Shown: positions 45,060 to 56,055, counted from the stretch's first letter. The stretch is 57,414 nucleotides of DNA from Chrysochromulina parva (GCA_002887195.1 PJAB01000031.1:1-57414); one strand, 5' to 3'. Notes: generated by a model not told the origin, from the letters alone. Numbers and translations are program-made.

Positions 45060-45310
45060 GATGCTCGAGAGCATACGTTCTGGATCGCGGTAGCTGGCGG
45101 TTGCGGACGTGGACGGGCGACGGCCCCCGACGTGCTGCTTGGGAACAATCACGGTGCCAGCCGAGTGTTGCTCAATGCGGGCGACGGCACCTCCCTGAGG
45201 AGAATCAACTTTTGCTGGACGGCAGTGCGGACACGTTCTCGATCGCGCCGGTGGCGTACGTGTGGACGGGCCACGCGGGCGATGGCGACCTCACAGCCAA
45301 CTGAGCCGCC
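45060..45310 (+). pseudogene. FG-GAP/VCBS repeat gene remnant
   Basis: Two repeat units can be read on the plus strand, in different frames. One frame gives LAVADVDG near 45089-45117; a shifted frame then gives PDVLLGNNHGASRVLLNAGD (45127 onward). Together these match the FG-GAP/VCBS consensus: hydrophobic-Ala-Asp-x-Asp-Gly, Asp-hydrophobic-Leu-hydrophobic-Gly-Asn, then Leu-Leu-Asn-x-Gly-x-Gly. A second weaker unit has GSADTFSIAPVAYVW followed by GDGDL. The frame break and the stop soon after indicate decay. Intact relatives are secreted beta-propeller proteins. Confidence 0.6.
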
Positions 45311-45419
45311 AGACCGGCCAGAGCGAAGGCTGAGCCGCAGCGACACATCGAAGCTGAGTCGATGCAGCTGCGGCGACAAGTGCCACGCTCGCAGGGGCGA
45401 TGACTCGCGGTCACATCTG

Positions 45420-46640
45420 CCACACGCCTAGATGCGTATAGGTAGCAGCGTCCGCAGGAAGCGGCGTCATCTTTCTGCACTTGCATTGCGTCGTCAACAA
45501 TGCACTTGAGGTCACAAGGGTCTCGTCAACCACATGCTCATGCTTGCTCTTGCAAGCCCGAGGATCTTAGTGGATCTAGCGAGCCTAACGTCGATCTGTG
45601 ACGCTGTGAGGCAGGGGCTATACAGACGCAACGGCCGTCTGTGCAAAGCTATTCAAAGCTACACATGGTCTCAAAGTCACAGATCGACGTGAGCCACGCA
45701 AGGTCAACTTGCTCGCAACAACACTTTGTCGCGTAGCCTTGTTCAACCCATTTGTGCATGCTCGACGATCTTGCGTGCTTCCCGTCGATCTGTGACGCTG
45801 GGTCAGCTGTATGTCGTCCATTCGCTTGAGTTGAAGGTCGCATCAACGGTGTGCTCAAACGGGTATACACTCGTATGATTGCTGTGTTGCGAATGCGATG
45901 CCTTTGAACTTGCGTCCTCACGCCTACCTCACGCCGATCTGTGACGCTGAGCAGCTATGTATAGACGCAGCTCATCGATCCGCACTTGCATGGCGTCGTC
46001 GACGTTGCACTTGAGTTCAAGGTAGCGTCAACCGCGTGCTTATGCTTGCTCTTGCAAGCCGTTCATCTGACGTGCCTCACGTCGATCTGTGACGCTGAGG
46101 GGCTTTGTAGAGACGCAGCGGCCGTGCTGTACGCAGCTAGGTACGTGTAGGAGCATCCGCAGGAAGCGGTGTCATCGATCTGCACCAGTCTGCACACACT
46201 TGCATTGCGTCGTCGCATCAACCGTGCTTATGGATTGATTGGTTTTGCAAGCCGGTTGATCTTGTGTGCCTCACGTCGATCTAGACGCTGAGCAGCTATA
46301 CACAGCAACTGCGGCCGTGTTAGACGCATCTACTCGTGTACACGTGTAGCAGCGGGCACAGGAAGCGGCGTCATCTATGAACACTTGCATTGCGTCGTCG
46401 ACCTTGCAGATGGGTTGCAGGTAGCATCAACCGTGTTCATGCTTGGTCTTGCGAGGAAGTTGATCTTATTGCGTGCCTCACGTCGATCTGTGACGTTGAA
46501 CGGCTATGCACAGACACAGCGGCCGTGCAAGACGCATCTACGCGTGTAGCAGTGCCAGTGACCGCAGGAACAAGCGAGGACGTCGTCGATGTGCACTAGC
46601 CTTGCGTCGTCGACCACATGCTCTTTACGTCTTTAGAGGT
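45420..46640. repeat. Degenerate 150-200 bp tandem repeat array
   Basis: Two words recur through the region. CGTCGATCTGTGACGCTG or close forms occur near 45590, 45785, 45930, 46080, 46275 and 46480. CACTTGCATTGCGTCGTC or close forms occur near 45480, 45988, 46198, 46385 and 46602. Between them GCAGCGGCCGTG, GCAGGAAGCGGCGTCATC and ATGCTTGCTCTTGCAAGC also recur. Spacing is about 145-205 bases. One copy of the first word is inverted near 45665-45690 (CACAGATCGACGTGAG). I see no coding content. Confidence 0.8.
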
Positions 46641-47244
46641 TGCATCTTTAGAGGACATTCGGCGACCAATCCTCACCACCCACAGCTACATGTACTTAAG
46701 CTTCCAGGTGACGGTCCCAAAACCCTCGTCCAGTACACCCTGACGGCCAGCGACTACACGGCCCAGTACTCCTAGGGACGCGCAAGGGACGCGCGACCAA
46801 CTCCATCATCAAGGGCAAGATCTCCGGCAGGCTGTGGGCGACCCCGAGATCGCCCACATGCAATGAGCGCACCTAGAGAGCACCCTCGAGGAACTGTGGT
46901 GAACACCGCGATCACCAACGTCGGCCTCCGCGTGACGGCCATCCGTCGCGCCACGGACACGATCGGCGGCCCCTGCCCTTCTTCTACCTCGACATGGAGC
47001 CCTCAGACGGCCTGGAGCAACGTGACCGGACCCTGGGGCAACACCATCAACATCTTACAACATCTCGCTCAACCTACGCTCAACCAGGAGATGTGCGAGA
47101 AGGCCTACCTCTGCCACAAGTGCCTGCTGCTCAACAACCTGTGCTTCTGCAGCATGAAGACCAAGAAGGCCCGCTCGTGCGGCCCAACGGTCGACCCAAG
47201 TTCTACCAAGTTCGTAAAGGTCAACTAGAAGCCACCGCGACCCC

Positions 47245-47720
47245 CTACGCATCGCGAGCATCTACACACCCCCGTCGACCCCACCGAGAGGGCGCAGTTC
47301 TACACAGACATCAAACCCCACCTCAACGACGCCACCTACCGTCTATAGACGCATCCCTCATCGGCGCCGACTGCAACTGCGTCTTCGACACCACCATCGA
47401 CCTCGACGGCGCGTCAGCCGCCACCGCCACGAACCTACGCAAAGGAGCCGCCGAATACCTCAACATCCTCACCGAGTACTCACTGAGTACGATCTCACCG
47501 ATGTTGTACGCGAGTGACTTCCTAGGTAATAACACTAAACTTTTCACTAATGCACACACGTCGCGGGAAGAGGAGTAACCGCACACGCATCGACCACATC
47601 CACGCACCTCACAGAACGACGCCGTCACATCTGGAAATACACACCAGCGGCACCCGACCTTCAGACGTTCCAGCGCACCTTCGGCCATGATCCAAATCGA
47701 GGCACGCATCGCTAACGCAT
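47245..47720 (+). pseudogene. Retrotransposon endonuclease (EEP) remnant
   Basis: TPVDPTERAQFYTDIKPHL, then in another frame DASLIGADCNCVFDTTIDLD, then RTRIDHIHAP. These are the segments of the exonuclease-endonuclease-phosphatase fold that hold Pro-x-Glu-Arg, the Gly-x-Asp-x-Asn metal site and the Arg-Ile-Asp-His catalytic end. At least two frame changes and a stop at 47344 break it. Confidence 0.7.
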
Positions 47721-48439
47721 CGCCCGCCCCGAACGAGGGAGGGACCTAACAACCATCAACGAAACCATCTTTGACAACGCCGACTTCAACGAGAGCTCGC
47801 CACACCCTCATCAAAAACACCATGGCCGCCGAGAACTCCGAAGCAAACGGATGGGGCGCAGCCTGGGAGACAACCAAAGCAGTCATCCGCACCCGGTGCA
47901 TCGACCAATCCAAAACGCTCAGACGACAGGAAGACGAAGAAACAACACACGCCTCAACGCAGAGCTCAGCGTTGTCGAAGCCGCAATCATTGGCGCCGGC
48001 ACACACACGCAACGTTACTTCTCGACCCGAGATGACCTCAAGAAACAACTCACCGAACGACGCTCGCTCGCTCAACGACATGCTCGAGAAGGAAGCCTAC
48101 GAGAAAGGCAGCAAACACGACGTCAACACCGCGGCCTTCCACAGACAATGGACGCCAAAGAACGCCGCACAGTGGGTCGAAGAACTCAAGCTACAAGACC
48201 GGACGGACCCATCCAACCCTCAGAACCTACCACCTGGCGAAGCCGACAAAAGGAAGCCGACCACACCAAGATCGCAGCCGCCTTCACAACGTTCTTCGCG
48301 GCCATGCACATCGAACCACGAGCCAAAGCAAAGGCAATCAAAACGCTCGGCAAGGGCAACCGCGTCCTGCTCCCTCCGACAGCCGCCAAATGCGACGCCG
48401 ACATCGCACCAAAGACGAAGTCCTCCATACCTCCGCGTA

Positions 48440-49240
48440 CCTCCCAACCGGCAAGAGCCCAGTAGAGCCCAGGACCTAACCGCATCCCGAACAAGTTCTA
48501 TCGGGTCCTCTCGAGGTCACCGCCCCAATCCTTACCCAATCCTGACCAACGTGTTCAACGAGAGCCGGCGCAAAGGCGAGCTCCCAGAGGGCATACGCAG
48601 AGGCATCATCAGCGTCTACAGCGTCCTCTACATACTACAAAATGAAGGACCGCGACGAGCCGACGACCCACGCAACTATCGACCCATCACACTAATCCTC
48701 ATGCGCATCCTCGCGCAACGCATGATCGTGGCCGTCCTCCAATTCTTCTCACGCGACCAGAACGGCTTTTCGTGCCCGACAGCTTCATCGCCGAAAACAT
48801 CCTCCGATTACAGCTGCTCCAAGAACTAGCCGATGAAGAGAACATCGACGCCCTCACTTCCTGTTGCTCGACATGGAGAAGGCCTTCGACAGATGCTCAT
48901 GGGAATTCCTCGAGGACGGCCTCGCAGCCATCGGCTTCGGCCAGGGCTTCATCGACTACGTCCTCTGCTCGCGTACTCGCACACGACACACCGCCCACGC
49001 GCCTCACATTCAAACTCGGCTCTGGAGTCGCGCAGGGTGCCCCCTCCCCCCCTCCTCTTCCTCATCATCGCAGATCCCCTTATGCGCCTCTTCAACCAAA
49101 ATAGGAACACCACCCACCGTTTTTAGGCCGGAAACAAGACCTATCGCCATGAAATCTCCCTATTCGCCTGCACTATTCGCTGAAGATAGCACACTTATCC
49201 TCCGCACCGCGGACATACAAGATGCCCTGAGAACACTCCA
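48440..49240 (+). pseudogene. Reverse transcriptase remnant
   Basis: Motifs appear in order across three frames: NRIPNKFYRVL, DPRNYRPITL, DSFIAENILRLQLLQEL, LLDMEKAFDRCSWEFL (catalytic Asp of motif A), KLGSGVAQGAP (motif B), LLFLIIADPLMRLFN, then ALFAEDSTLIL, where motif C (F/YADD) reads FAED. At least four frame shifts lie inside this domain. The motif C change removes one catalytic Asp. Confidence 0.85.
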
Positions 49241-50470
49241 TCCAAACCTGGTACGATGCAACAAGCAAGGAGTAACGAGACCACACAAGCGAGAGGTCCT
49301 TCTCCTCGGGCTCCCACGCCGCCATCCCGAGCTCCTCGGCAACACAGGCTCGTGCCCAGCCCACTCGCGACCCCAACACACGATCGTTCGCAACGGCACC
49401 ACCATCCGCGTCCTCGGCGTCCCATAGGCGTCTCAATATAGGCAATGAGTTCGACCTCGAAGACTGGTGACTCCAACGATACCGCACTGTCAAGCCGAGA
49501 ACGGCAGCGTGGAACGACCTATAGCACGACTCAGCCTCACCGGCTGCAACATCCTTTTCCAATCCATCCTCTATGGATCATTGCGCTGGTTCTTCACGCT
49601 CTCGTCCCCGACAAGATCATCGACCTGATCGAACAAAACGCCAAAGCCCTCCTCTCTGGGCCGCCAACCCCGAACTCCACTCGAAAGAAGATGCTGGCAC
49701 CGCCCACAGCAATCGAACCGGTATACATGACCGAGACGGCGAGCTACCTCACGCAAACAGAAGGAGGCGGCAGCATCAGCATGCACCTCAGGTCCCACAT
49801 CAAAGCACATACCAAAAGCCCAATGGGTGTGATCAAGTACCTCGACCCACGCCGAGCACCACATGGGAGAGGAGGTCCTGAATCCTACACGACGACACAC
49901 GCCCCTCGGCCGCGGCATTATCCTCTCACAGTCCCGCGACAACCACAAGAACCGCATCGACCACCTCCCCGACACCTCCTGCATCTTCTTGCGTGCATGC
50001 TTCCAATCCTTCCACGAACTCCGAGTCTCTCAAGACACCACGCTCCTCACCCACCAACCTATCGGCGAGCCCCTCGTCTGGCGCAACAACCGATTCGACT
50101 TTCGAGATCGCTGATCGGCCTCGACCGTGCCCACGCACAAGAATGGATCGATTACAGTCAGTGTCCTCTCTGCCTCAACCGGCCTCCTCACCGCCAACCA
50201 ATATAGGACAACACCATCATCCGCTACGCGTCCTACAGCCGCAAGTCCGCCGCGTGGATTGACGAACGCCAACGCGAGCGACCCCTCATCATCGGCGACA
50301 TCCCCTCCGCCTTCAAGAGCAAGCCATCGACGCACCCGCTCCCTCGTTCAAAGACGGCGACATCGTCCTCGCAGTTGACAAAAGGCACTCCACACCGAAC
50401 GCTACGCGCGCGCGGTACACAGCAAGAACACACGGACGGAGGCCCCGACGCACTGGCTTGTGGCACAGCC

Positions 50471-51537
50471 ACAAAGGCAGGGCCTCGGGCCGCATAGGGC
50501 CGCAGCGACGTCAGCTCATCCGCGGTGGAGAGGCGGCCGTATGCCGATGAGCCTCTGCTCTCCAAAGCCGTCCGCCGCCGCCGTGAGTTCGAGCGTGAAG
50601 GCGATGTGGCCGCACCCGCCGCAGGCTGCGTTGAGGGTGCCTCGGGGGCCTCCGATGCTGATGCCGCTTCTGCGGTTGCTGAGCCTGCGGTAGTTGAAGA
50701 GGAAGTGGACAGACTCCATGGCCACCCAAGAGCTCCATTGCCGCTGCAATATGAGTGCATCAGCTTCCCAAGCTTCATGTCGGGCTTGCACTTGAGAGCG
50801 CGCGAGTGTCACTCAAGACAGGAGAGGATGGTGAGATCACTGTGTGGCGGTTATCTGCGCTCAGCGAGCGAGCAAGGAAGGCCGCCACTGAGCGCGAGCG
50901 GCTCCATATGTGTGTACACAATGTGCGCGGCAGGCGGCGGGAGCAGCACACCTTCAGCAGTGCCGTCTGGCAAGCCCAATAACGCCGCGTGCAGAACACC
51001 TTGAGCTGCACGGTTTTGGGCTTGTCCTCTTCATCTCCTTTCTCTACATCCCCTTCCTTTCGTCAAGGCTCGGCGGACGTGGCATCCGTGCTTCGTGCCA
51101 GGACCCAGGTTGCTCAACGAGCTTCGTTCGTTCGTTTCAGGGCCCTCTCGGCCAGGACACACACCCACGGCCCGGAATAGGCGTGCGTGGGAGGCGCTCA
51201 CGATCTGCTCAACGAGCATTGTATGCACGAAAACACACATCGACTGGAAAAGTCGTTAGCGGGATCTGTGAAAGTGTGTTTTGACTTTTGTGTTCGCCAA
51301 CTTGTTTTGTTTCAAACATAATGTAGTTTTCATGTACCAGCAACGCAATGCTATGCAGCAATGCTAAAGGGCTTTCGAGGGTGATACTGTACATGTAGCC
51401 CCTCTCCGACCTCCGAGAGGGGCGATCTTGCCCACGCGTACCGGGTCGGACCCGCACCCGACCGCGACCACCGTCACAGTGTCGTTTCGGAGATTCGCGC
51501 CCCCTGCGCGCTGGCTGGCGTGGCCCTTACGACGGCA
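50471..51537. other. Unassigned region after the retrotransposon
   Basis: Open frames on both strands cross 50500-51000. On plus, 50525-51004 encodes an Arg/Glu-rich then Ala-rich peptide of 159 aa; on minus, 50812-50516 encodes FLFNYRRLSNRRSGISIGGP and more. The two overlap and neither matches a family, so I call no gene. From 51005 to 51537 I see no coding signal; it is the 3' flank of the WD40 gene. Confidence 0.35.
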
Positions 51538-53220
51538 TCAACTCAGGTCCGTGGCGGCGGGCGCCAGTGTAGCCTGATGACGCTTGATGAAGGCGCGCAC
51601 GCTCGCCTCTCCGAGCTCACGACCAGCCTTGGCCGCCACACTCTCCATCATGCAGAGCCGCTGCTGAAGTACTTCGTCGGCCTCGATCCCTTCCGCCGCC
51701 GCCAGTTGGCACCACCTAGCCAGCCTCGCCACGAGCCCTGGGATTGTCTCCGCGGACGCCGCAGACGCTGCGTTTGGCGGGAGGTCGGGCGGCGCGTCCT
51801 TCGCGAGCGTGCTCGTGGGCGTGCTCGTGGGTGGCATCCCGACGGTGGGCCCTTCCAACAGGCCGCGGAAAAAGTGCACCACGAGCTCCTTGGCCTTCGA
51901 GCTCGCGTCGGTCGCGCCGCTCGCCCCAGTGGTACGCATGCCCACGAACACGAGGCGAACGGGCGCAGGTGCCTGCGGAACCGCAGCCGGCAGCGCCAAC
52001 GGTGCGTTGCTACTCGCTGCTGTGAACGGTGCGTGGCCACTCGCTGCTGTGAAAGGTGCGTTGCCACTCGCTGCTGTGAACGGTGCGTTGCCACTCGCTG
52101 CTGTGAACGGTGCGTTGCCACTCGTTGCCGTGAACGGCTCTGGGGCAGACGACGCGCCGGCCGCTTCGCCAGGAGCGGGTGCCGCTGCATCGGCCGGAGC
52201 GGCAGCCTCCGCACCAGAGACGGCGTCTCTCCCCACCAGCGCCGTCGCGGGCTCCTCGCCATGTGTATCCGACGGCGACTCTAGCGCCGTCGCGGGCTCC
52301 TCGCCGTGTGTATCCGACGGCGACTCCAGGAGTGCGGGGCTCTCGCCCTCTGGTTGCAATTCAATCGGGTCGGAGGCGCCCCACGCCCAAAAGTGGATGG
52401 AGCCACGCGCGGAGATGCCCACCAAGCCACTCTTGAGCAGCTCGAGCCGCCAGTACGCGCTCACGTCGCGCTTCGGCATCGCCTCTGGGTCCGGCACGAA
52501 GCCAACCTTATCATCCGCCCTCCACAGCTGCAGCTCGCCGTCGCGGGAGACGGAGAGCATCCTCGAACCGTCGGGCGCGAGGCGCAGCTCGCCCACGTAC
52601 ATCTTGTGGGCAAAGCGCAGCGTGATGAGCGCCTTGCCTGCCTTGCGGGAACTCGAGTGCCACACGCGCACCGTGCCGTCGCCGCATCCCATCGCCACGC
52701 GGGGCGAGTCAGCCTCGGCAGCGCTCTCTGCGGGCAGCACCACGAGCTGAAGCACCGGCGTGCCCACCTTGACGACTTGGAGGCACGCGCCGTCTGGGAG
52801 CGACCACAGGCGCGCCGACTTGTCAAAGGAAGACGAGACCACGCGCGGTGAGTCGCACAAAGCAGTGAGTCGCACAAAGCCAGTCACGCTGGTGTGGCCA
52901 GACAGCTTGACAACCGGCGGCGGTTCAGCGCGCAAGTCGAACGCCAGCACCAGCCCGCTAGCAGTCCCGCAGGCGAGCCACTTGCTGCGCACGTCACAAC
53001 CGTGCACGACATTGGACACGCGGCCAGTTTTGGCCCGGCCAGCCTCATGATCTCGGGACTCGTACGCCTTGAGCGAGAGCGAGAGCATTTGGCGCACCAC
53101 GTCGTGGCCGCCTCCGTCCTGCTCGAGGAGGTGCACTTCGAGCGCCGCGCCGGCGCATGTCACGACGTACGTATCGCGCAGCCAGACATTTGCGTCTTCG
53201 GTGGTCCGACAGACGAGCAT
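51538..53220 (-). CDS. WD40-repeat protein with Ala/Pro-rich repeat tail
   Basis: From ATG 53220 the protein is about 560 aa. Four to six WD40-type blades are visible: KWLACGTASGLVLAFDL, VVSSSFDKSARLWSLPDG, VAMGCGDGTVRVWHSSS, MLSVSRDGELQLWRADD and LVGISARGSIHFWAWG. They probably form one beta-propeller over about residues 10-310. The low-complexity region that follows has two 15-residue copies around SPSDTHGEEPATALE and five PFTAASGNA units. The end is helical (VVHFFRGLLEG, IPGLVARLARWCQLAAAEG), perhaps a second binding module. WD40 propellers are scaffolds; the partner is unknown. Its start is 160 bases from the BTG gene on the other strand. Confidence 0.83.
   Translation of the reverse strand: MLVCRTTEDANVWLRDTYVVTCAGAALEVHLLEQDGGGHDVVRQMLSLSLKAYESRDHEAGRAKTGRVSNVVHGCDVRSKWLACGTASGLVLAFDLRAEPPPVVKLSGHTSVTGFVRLTALCDSPRVVSSSFDKSARLWSLPDGACLQVVKVGTPVLQLVVLPAESAAEADSPRVAMGCGDGTVRVWHSSSRKAGKALITLRFAHKMYVGELRLAPDGSRMLSVSRDGELQLWRADDKVGFVPDPEAMPKRDVSAYWRLELLKSGLVGISARGSIHFWAWGASDPIELQPEGESPALLESPSDTHGEEPATALESPSDTHGEEPATALVGRDAVSGAEAAAPADAAAPAPGEAAGASSAPEPFTATSGNAPFTAASGNAPFTAASGNAPFTAASGHAPFTAASSNAPLALPAAVPQAPAPVRLVFVGMRTTGASGATDASSKAKELVVHFFRGLLEGPTVGMPPTSTPTSTLAKDAPPDLPPNAASAASAETIPGLVARLARWCQLAAAEGIEADEVLQQRLCMMESVAAKAGRELGEASVRAFIKRHQATLAPAATDLS
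51995..52137 (-). repeat. 27-bp minisatellite in the WD40 gene
   Basis: About five tandem 27-base units (GTGAACGGTGCGTTGCCACT and 7 more bases) encode PFTAASGNA with small changes. The period is a multiple of three. Confidence 0.88.
52244..52335 (-). repeat. 45-bp tandem duplication in the WD40 gene
   Basis: Two nearly identical 45-base units encode SPSDTHGEEPATALE-type segments just after the propeller. Confidence 0.8.
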
Positions 53221-53380
53221 TATCTTGTTTGATACGAAAACGGGTACATGTTTCAATAGATATTTCTAAACGCGCTCACCGTCCGCCTTTGCATCAGTAC
53301 GCGCCTTGGTTGCCCCACCCGGGCTGCACTGGCAAACGCATTCACACGAAATTCACTCGCCCAACAGTCGCTGCCAAGAC

Positions 53381-54401
53381 ATGGCTGCCGCTTCGTGCGC
53401 CCACGAGGTGGCCGTGGCAGCGACCTGGTTCGCCGAGCAGCTGTTTGAGCCCAACGACCAGCGAAGCATATTCTGCGACCGTCTGCAGGAGCTCCTGATC
53501 GCGCGCTACCAGGGGCACTGGTACCCGGACGAGCCTCATAGGGGCTGCGCATTCCGCTCCCTGCTCAGCACCGTCAACGCGATGGACCCGCTACTGCTGC
53601 GTGCCGCGGACGCGACGGGGCACAGGGGGGTGCAGGAATCTTTCATGCGCTGTTTCTCGGATGCGGGAGAGGTGACGTGTTGGGTGAGCTGCGCCCCACC
53701 GAATGCTTGAGCACGGCAGGCCATCTCCCCCCTCTGCCTGCGCGCTGTGCGTCTGCGCGTGGTTGCGCACGCGCGCAGGCCGCCAGGCCTCACCGAGCCC
53801 ACGCCGTGCATCGTTTCTGCTGCAGATCAACCCGGGCGAAGTGAAGGTGCTGCGCGGTCGCGCACAGCACACGCTGTACTCGGACGGCACTGGCTCTGAC
53901 AACCCATACGATGAGAAGCTCAAGATCAAGATCGAGCCGACGCGGCTCGCCGTCAAGGTGGACCCCGTGCAGCACATTCCTCAGTCGCCCGTCTCGAGCC
54001 ATGGAGCTCAGTCGCTCCATGGCGCGGACGCGTTTGGCGCCTTTCGGCACGCTTCGGGCCTCTCCGCGGCGATGGGCTCGCAGTCGCAGTCGCCGACCGA
54101 GTCGCCGATGCCGTCGTGGCGCGCGAGCACGGTCGCCCCGCCCGCGATAACGCCGCTGCCGCCCCACATGGGCGCCAATGGCGGCTACGGCGGCTTCAAC
54201 CAGGGCTTCGGCGCCGACCAGGGCTACTGCGGCTTCGACGGTGGCATGGGCAGCATGGGGCTCGGCGGCTTTGGCTCGAATGGCCTTGCGCCGCAGGGGC
54301 AGCAGGGCGGCGGCGTGCCGCACTCGTCGCCCATGCGCGGTTACGGCTCGTACGCGCCGCAGTCGTCGTATGGCCACACGCCGCAGCAACCTGTCTTCTA
54401 G
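53381..54401 (+). CDS. BTG/Tob-domain protein
   Basis: Exons 53381-53683 and 53826-54401 give 292 aa. The 142-base intron is TGG|GTGAGC...CTGCAG|ATC, phase 0; splicing gives CW-INPGEV, matching the family's Trp-Val-Asp-Pro-Gly-Glu-Val. The BTG domain spans about residues 5-125: HEVAVAATWFAEQLF, FCDRLQELLIARYQGHWYPD (box A with the diagnostic Gly-His-Trp-Tyr-Pro), GCAFRSLLSTVNAMDPLLLR, then INPGEVKVLRG (box B). In animals these proteins bind the CAF1 deadenylase and slow proliferation by promoting mRNA decay. The C-terminal half is Gly/Gln/Ser/Pro-rich and likely disordered (GYGGFNQGFGADQGYCGFDG), without a visible PAM2 motif. I infer a CCR4-NOT adaptor. Confidence 0.88.
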
Positions 54402-55260
54402 GCCAGCCGCAGCTCAAAAGGTCACTATGCGCTCCGTAGTACTATCGCGTCGCGCGGCTCTCTCCATCTGCTCCTCGGCTTCACGTTGTATAATGAAAGC
54501 GCGTCTCTGAGCGATCGAGCTTGCAGCGTGCGGACCACGGTGCCCCCCGGTGCCCTCGGCGCTCCCTATGGCGCCGTCGCGCGTCGGCCGCTCTGCGCTG
54601 CGCCGCAGCGTCAACCTGGTGATGGGGCGCGAACACGTTGCGCAGCGCCGCCGCGCGCATGACACGCGATCAGGATCTGTGTAATATGATCCAGTACGTC
54701 CTAACGTATTATCCTAACGTCGGTGCCTCCAAACGAGAAACGGCGAACGGCGGCACGCAACCCCGCTCCCCGGCCCGCGGGGGGCGCGCTTGGCCTTGGG
54801 CGCGCGGGGGCCGCGGCCGGGCGCCGGGGCAATGCGCCGGGGGCGGGGCCGCAACCTCGCGCGCGGCTCTTCTCGCATCTTGATCCTTGAATCTGATGGC
54901 GAGAAACAAATTAAAGTTTCGACAAACGTCTAACGAAAACACTCCGCCTCCGCGAACGCCCGAAGCGCCCCGAAGGCGAGGCCCGAACATGGGCCCGAAA
55001 CCCCCTCGCCCCCGAACCGAAGCAACGCTCTGCATCGTGGTCTAGTCTGAAGGGAGCGCCTGATATAGAGTCCCGGCGCCCCATGATTGCTGCGAGGCCA
55101 AATAGGGCGCGTCCCCTGACTGCTGCCGTTTGGGGCGAGGCTCGCAGCTCTCGTCCTCGGTTTGAACCTCGTCACCTACCTTCGGGGCAGGGACGGACGG
55201 GAACTGTTGCTGCTGCTCATTCTTTGGCAGCTGCCCTGCATTGTTGAGCGCCTCGCTCGA
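54402..55260. other. Intergenic between converging genes
   Basis: About 860 bases hold the 3' flanks of the BTG and peptidyl-tRNA hydrolase genes. Two AT-rich words repeat (TCCTAACGTATTATCCTAACG near 54699), and 54760-54860 is extremely GC-rich. Open frames are Arg/Ala-rich with no domain. I see no gene. Confidence 0.45.
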
Positions 55261-56055
55261 TTAGGCCACTGCTGCCGCTGCGGCAACTCCTGGTGTGCTT
55301 CTCATGGCGGCCAGAGGACGTGCTTTGGCAGAAGGAGCAAGTGCGGGCGTGGCGGCTGGCGCAGCGACGTCGGCGAGTAGCTGCGAACGCACGGCGTCCG
55401 AGCCGGTGCATAGCTCAGGCAGCCTCGCGCTCAGGTCCGGGCGCGCAAGACGCTCGAAGAGCGCCACGAGCGTCGTCCGCTCGGCACTGGTGAAGGGCTC
55501 AAGCACAAAGTCGGGCACGTCCTCCTTGCGCGCCGGCCGGCCGATGCCAATGCGCAGCCGGTGGAAGTCGGCCGAGCGGAGGCACGCTGTGCATGAGTCG
55601 ATGCCCTTATGCCCACCGCTCGAGCCCCCTTGCTTGATCTTGAGCCGTCCGCACTGCAAGTCAAGGTCATCGTGGGCGATGACGACACGGGCTGGCGAGC
55701 AGGCGTTCCTCGTGGCGAGCATGGCGACGCCTTTGCCCGACAGGTTCATAGGTTGCGTTGGGACGCACGCGACGACGCACCTCCCGCCGAGCGTGCCCCA
55801 CGCCACACGCGCGCACTCTGCAGGCTTCCATGGGCCAAACTTGTCCGAGTGCAAAGCGACGAGTTGCTCAACAAACATCTGGCCGGCATTATGCCGAGTG
55901 CCGGCATAGCGCACGCCAGGGTTCCCGAGGCCGATGAGCAGCATTGCGGGAGATTCATCGTGTGCTCCTGACGTGGAGGAGGAGGGTCGCTTCATTCGGG
56001 TCGCGCTCGCTTTTCGTGTGACATTGTCTCGCTGCTGTGTACAATGTAATGGCAT
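55261..56055 (-). CDS. PTH: Peptidyl-tRNA hydrolase (bacterial-type Pth)
   Basis: The protein is 264 aa from ATG. It cleaves peptidyl-tRNA released from stalled ribosomes so that the tRNA can be reused. All family landmarks are present: LLIGLGNPGVRYAGTRHNAG with the catalytic His (about 55), QPMNLSGKGV, the Asp in VIAHDDLDL, and KQGGSSGGHKGIDS. RLRIGIGRP and the DFVLEPF helix follow. The first 37 residues are basic and Ser/Thr-rich, so mitochondrial or plastid targeting is plausible, in line with organelle translation; a start at the internal Met38 would give a short form. The C-terminal Ala-rich tail is an extension beyond the usual length of about 190. Confidence 0.93.
   Translation of the reverse strand: MPLHCTQQRDNVTRKASATRMKRPSSSTSGAHDESPAMLLIGLGNPGVRYAGTRHNAGQMFVEQLVALHSDKFGPWKPAECARVAWGTLGGRCVVACVPTQPMNLSGKGVAMLATRNACSPARVVIAHDDLDLQCGRLKIKQGGSSGGHKGIDSCTACLRSADFHRLRIGIGRPARKEDVPDFVLEPFTSAERTTLVALFERLARPDLSARLPELCTGSDAVRSQLLADVAAPAATPALAPSAKARPLAAMRSTPGVAAAAAVA

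Larger units (their letters stand above)
46780..50470 (+). mobile_element. Decayed non-LTR (LINE-type) retrotransposon
   Basis: Pieces of one retrotransposon polyprotein run in the same order and strand but change frame many times: endonuclease pieces (47245-47720), a helical linker, reverse transcriptase (48440-49240), then a C-terminal part with HSKEDAG-like and DLIEQNAKALL segments and QSFHELRVSQDTTLLTHQ (to about 50110) and further fragments to about 50470. No single open frame covers any domain, and the polymerase motif is altered, so the element cannot move itself. Both ends are uncertain; I see no poly-A tail or clear target-site duplication. Confidence 0.8.

Noticed and set aside
50233..51004. 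Genes on either strand after the retrotransposon
   Set aside because: Overlapping frames on both strands show low-complexity composition without domains; no frame is better than its rival.
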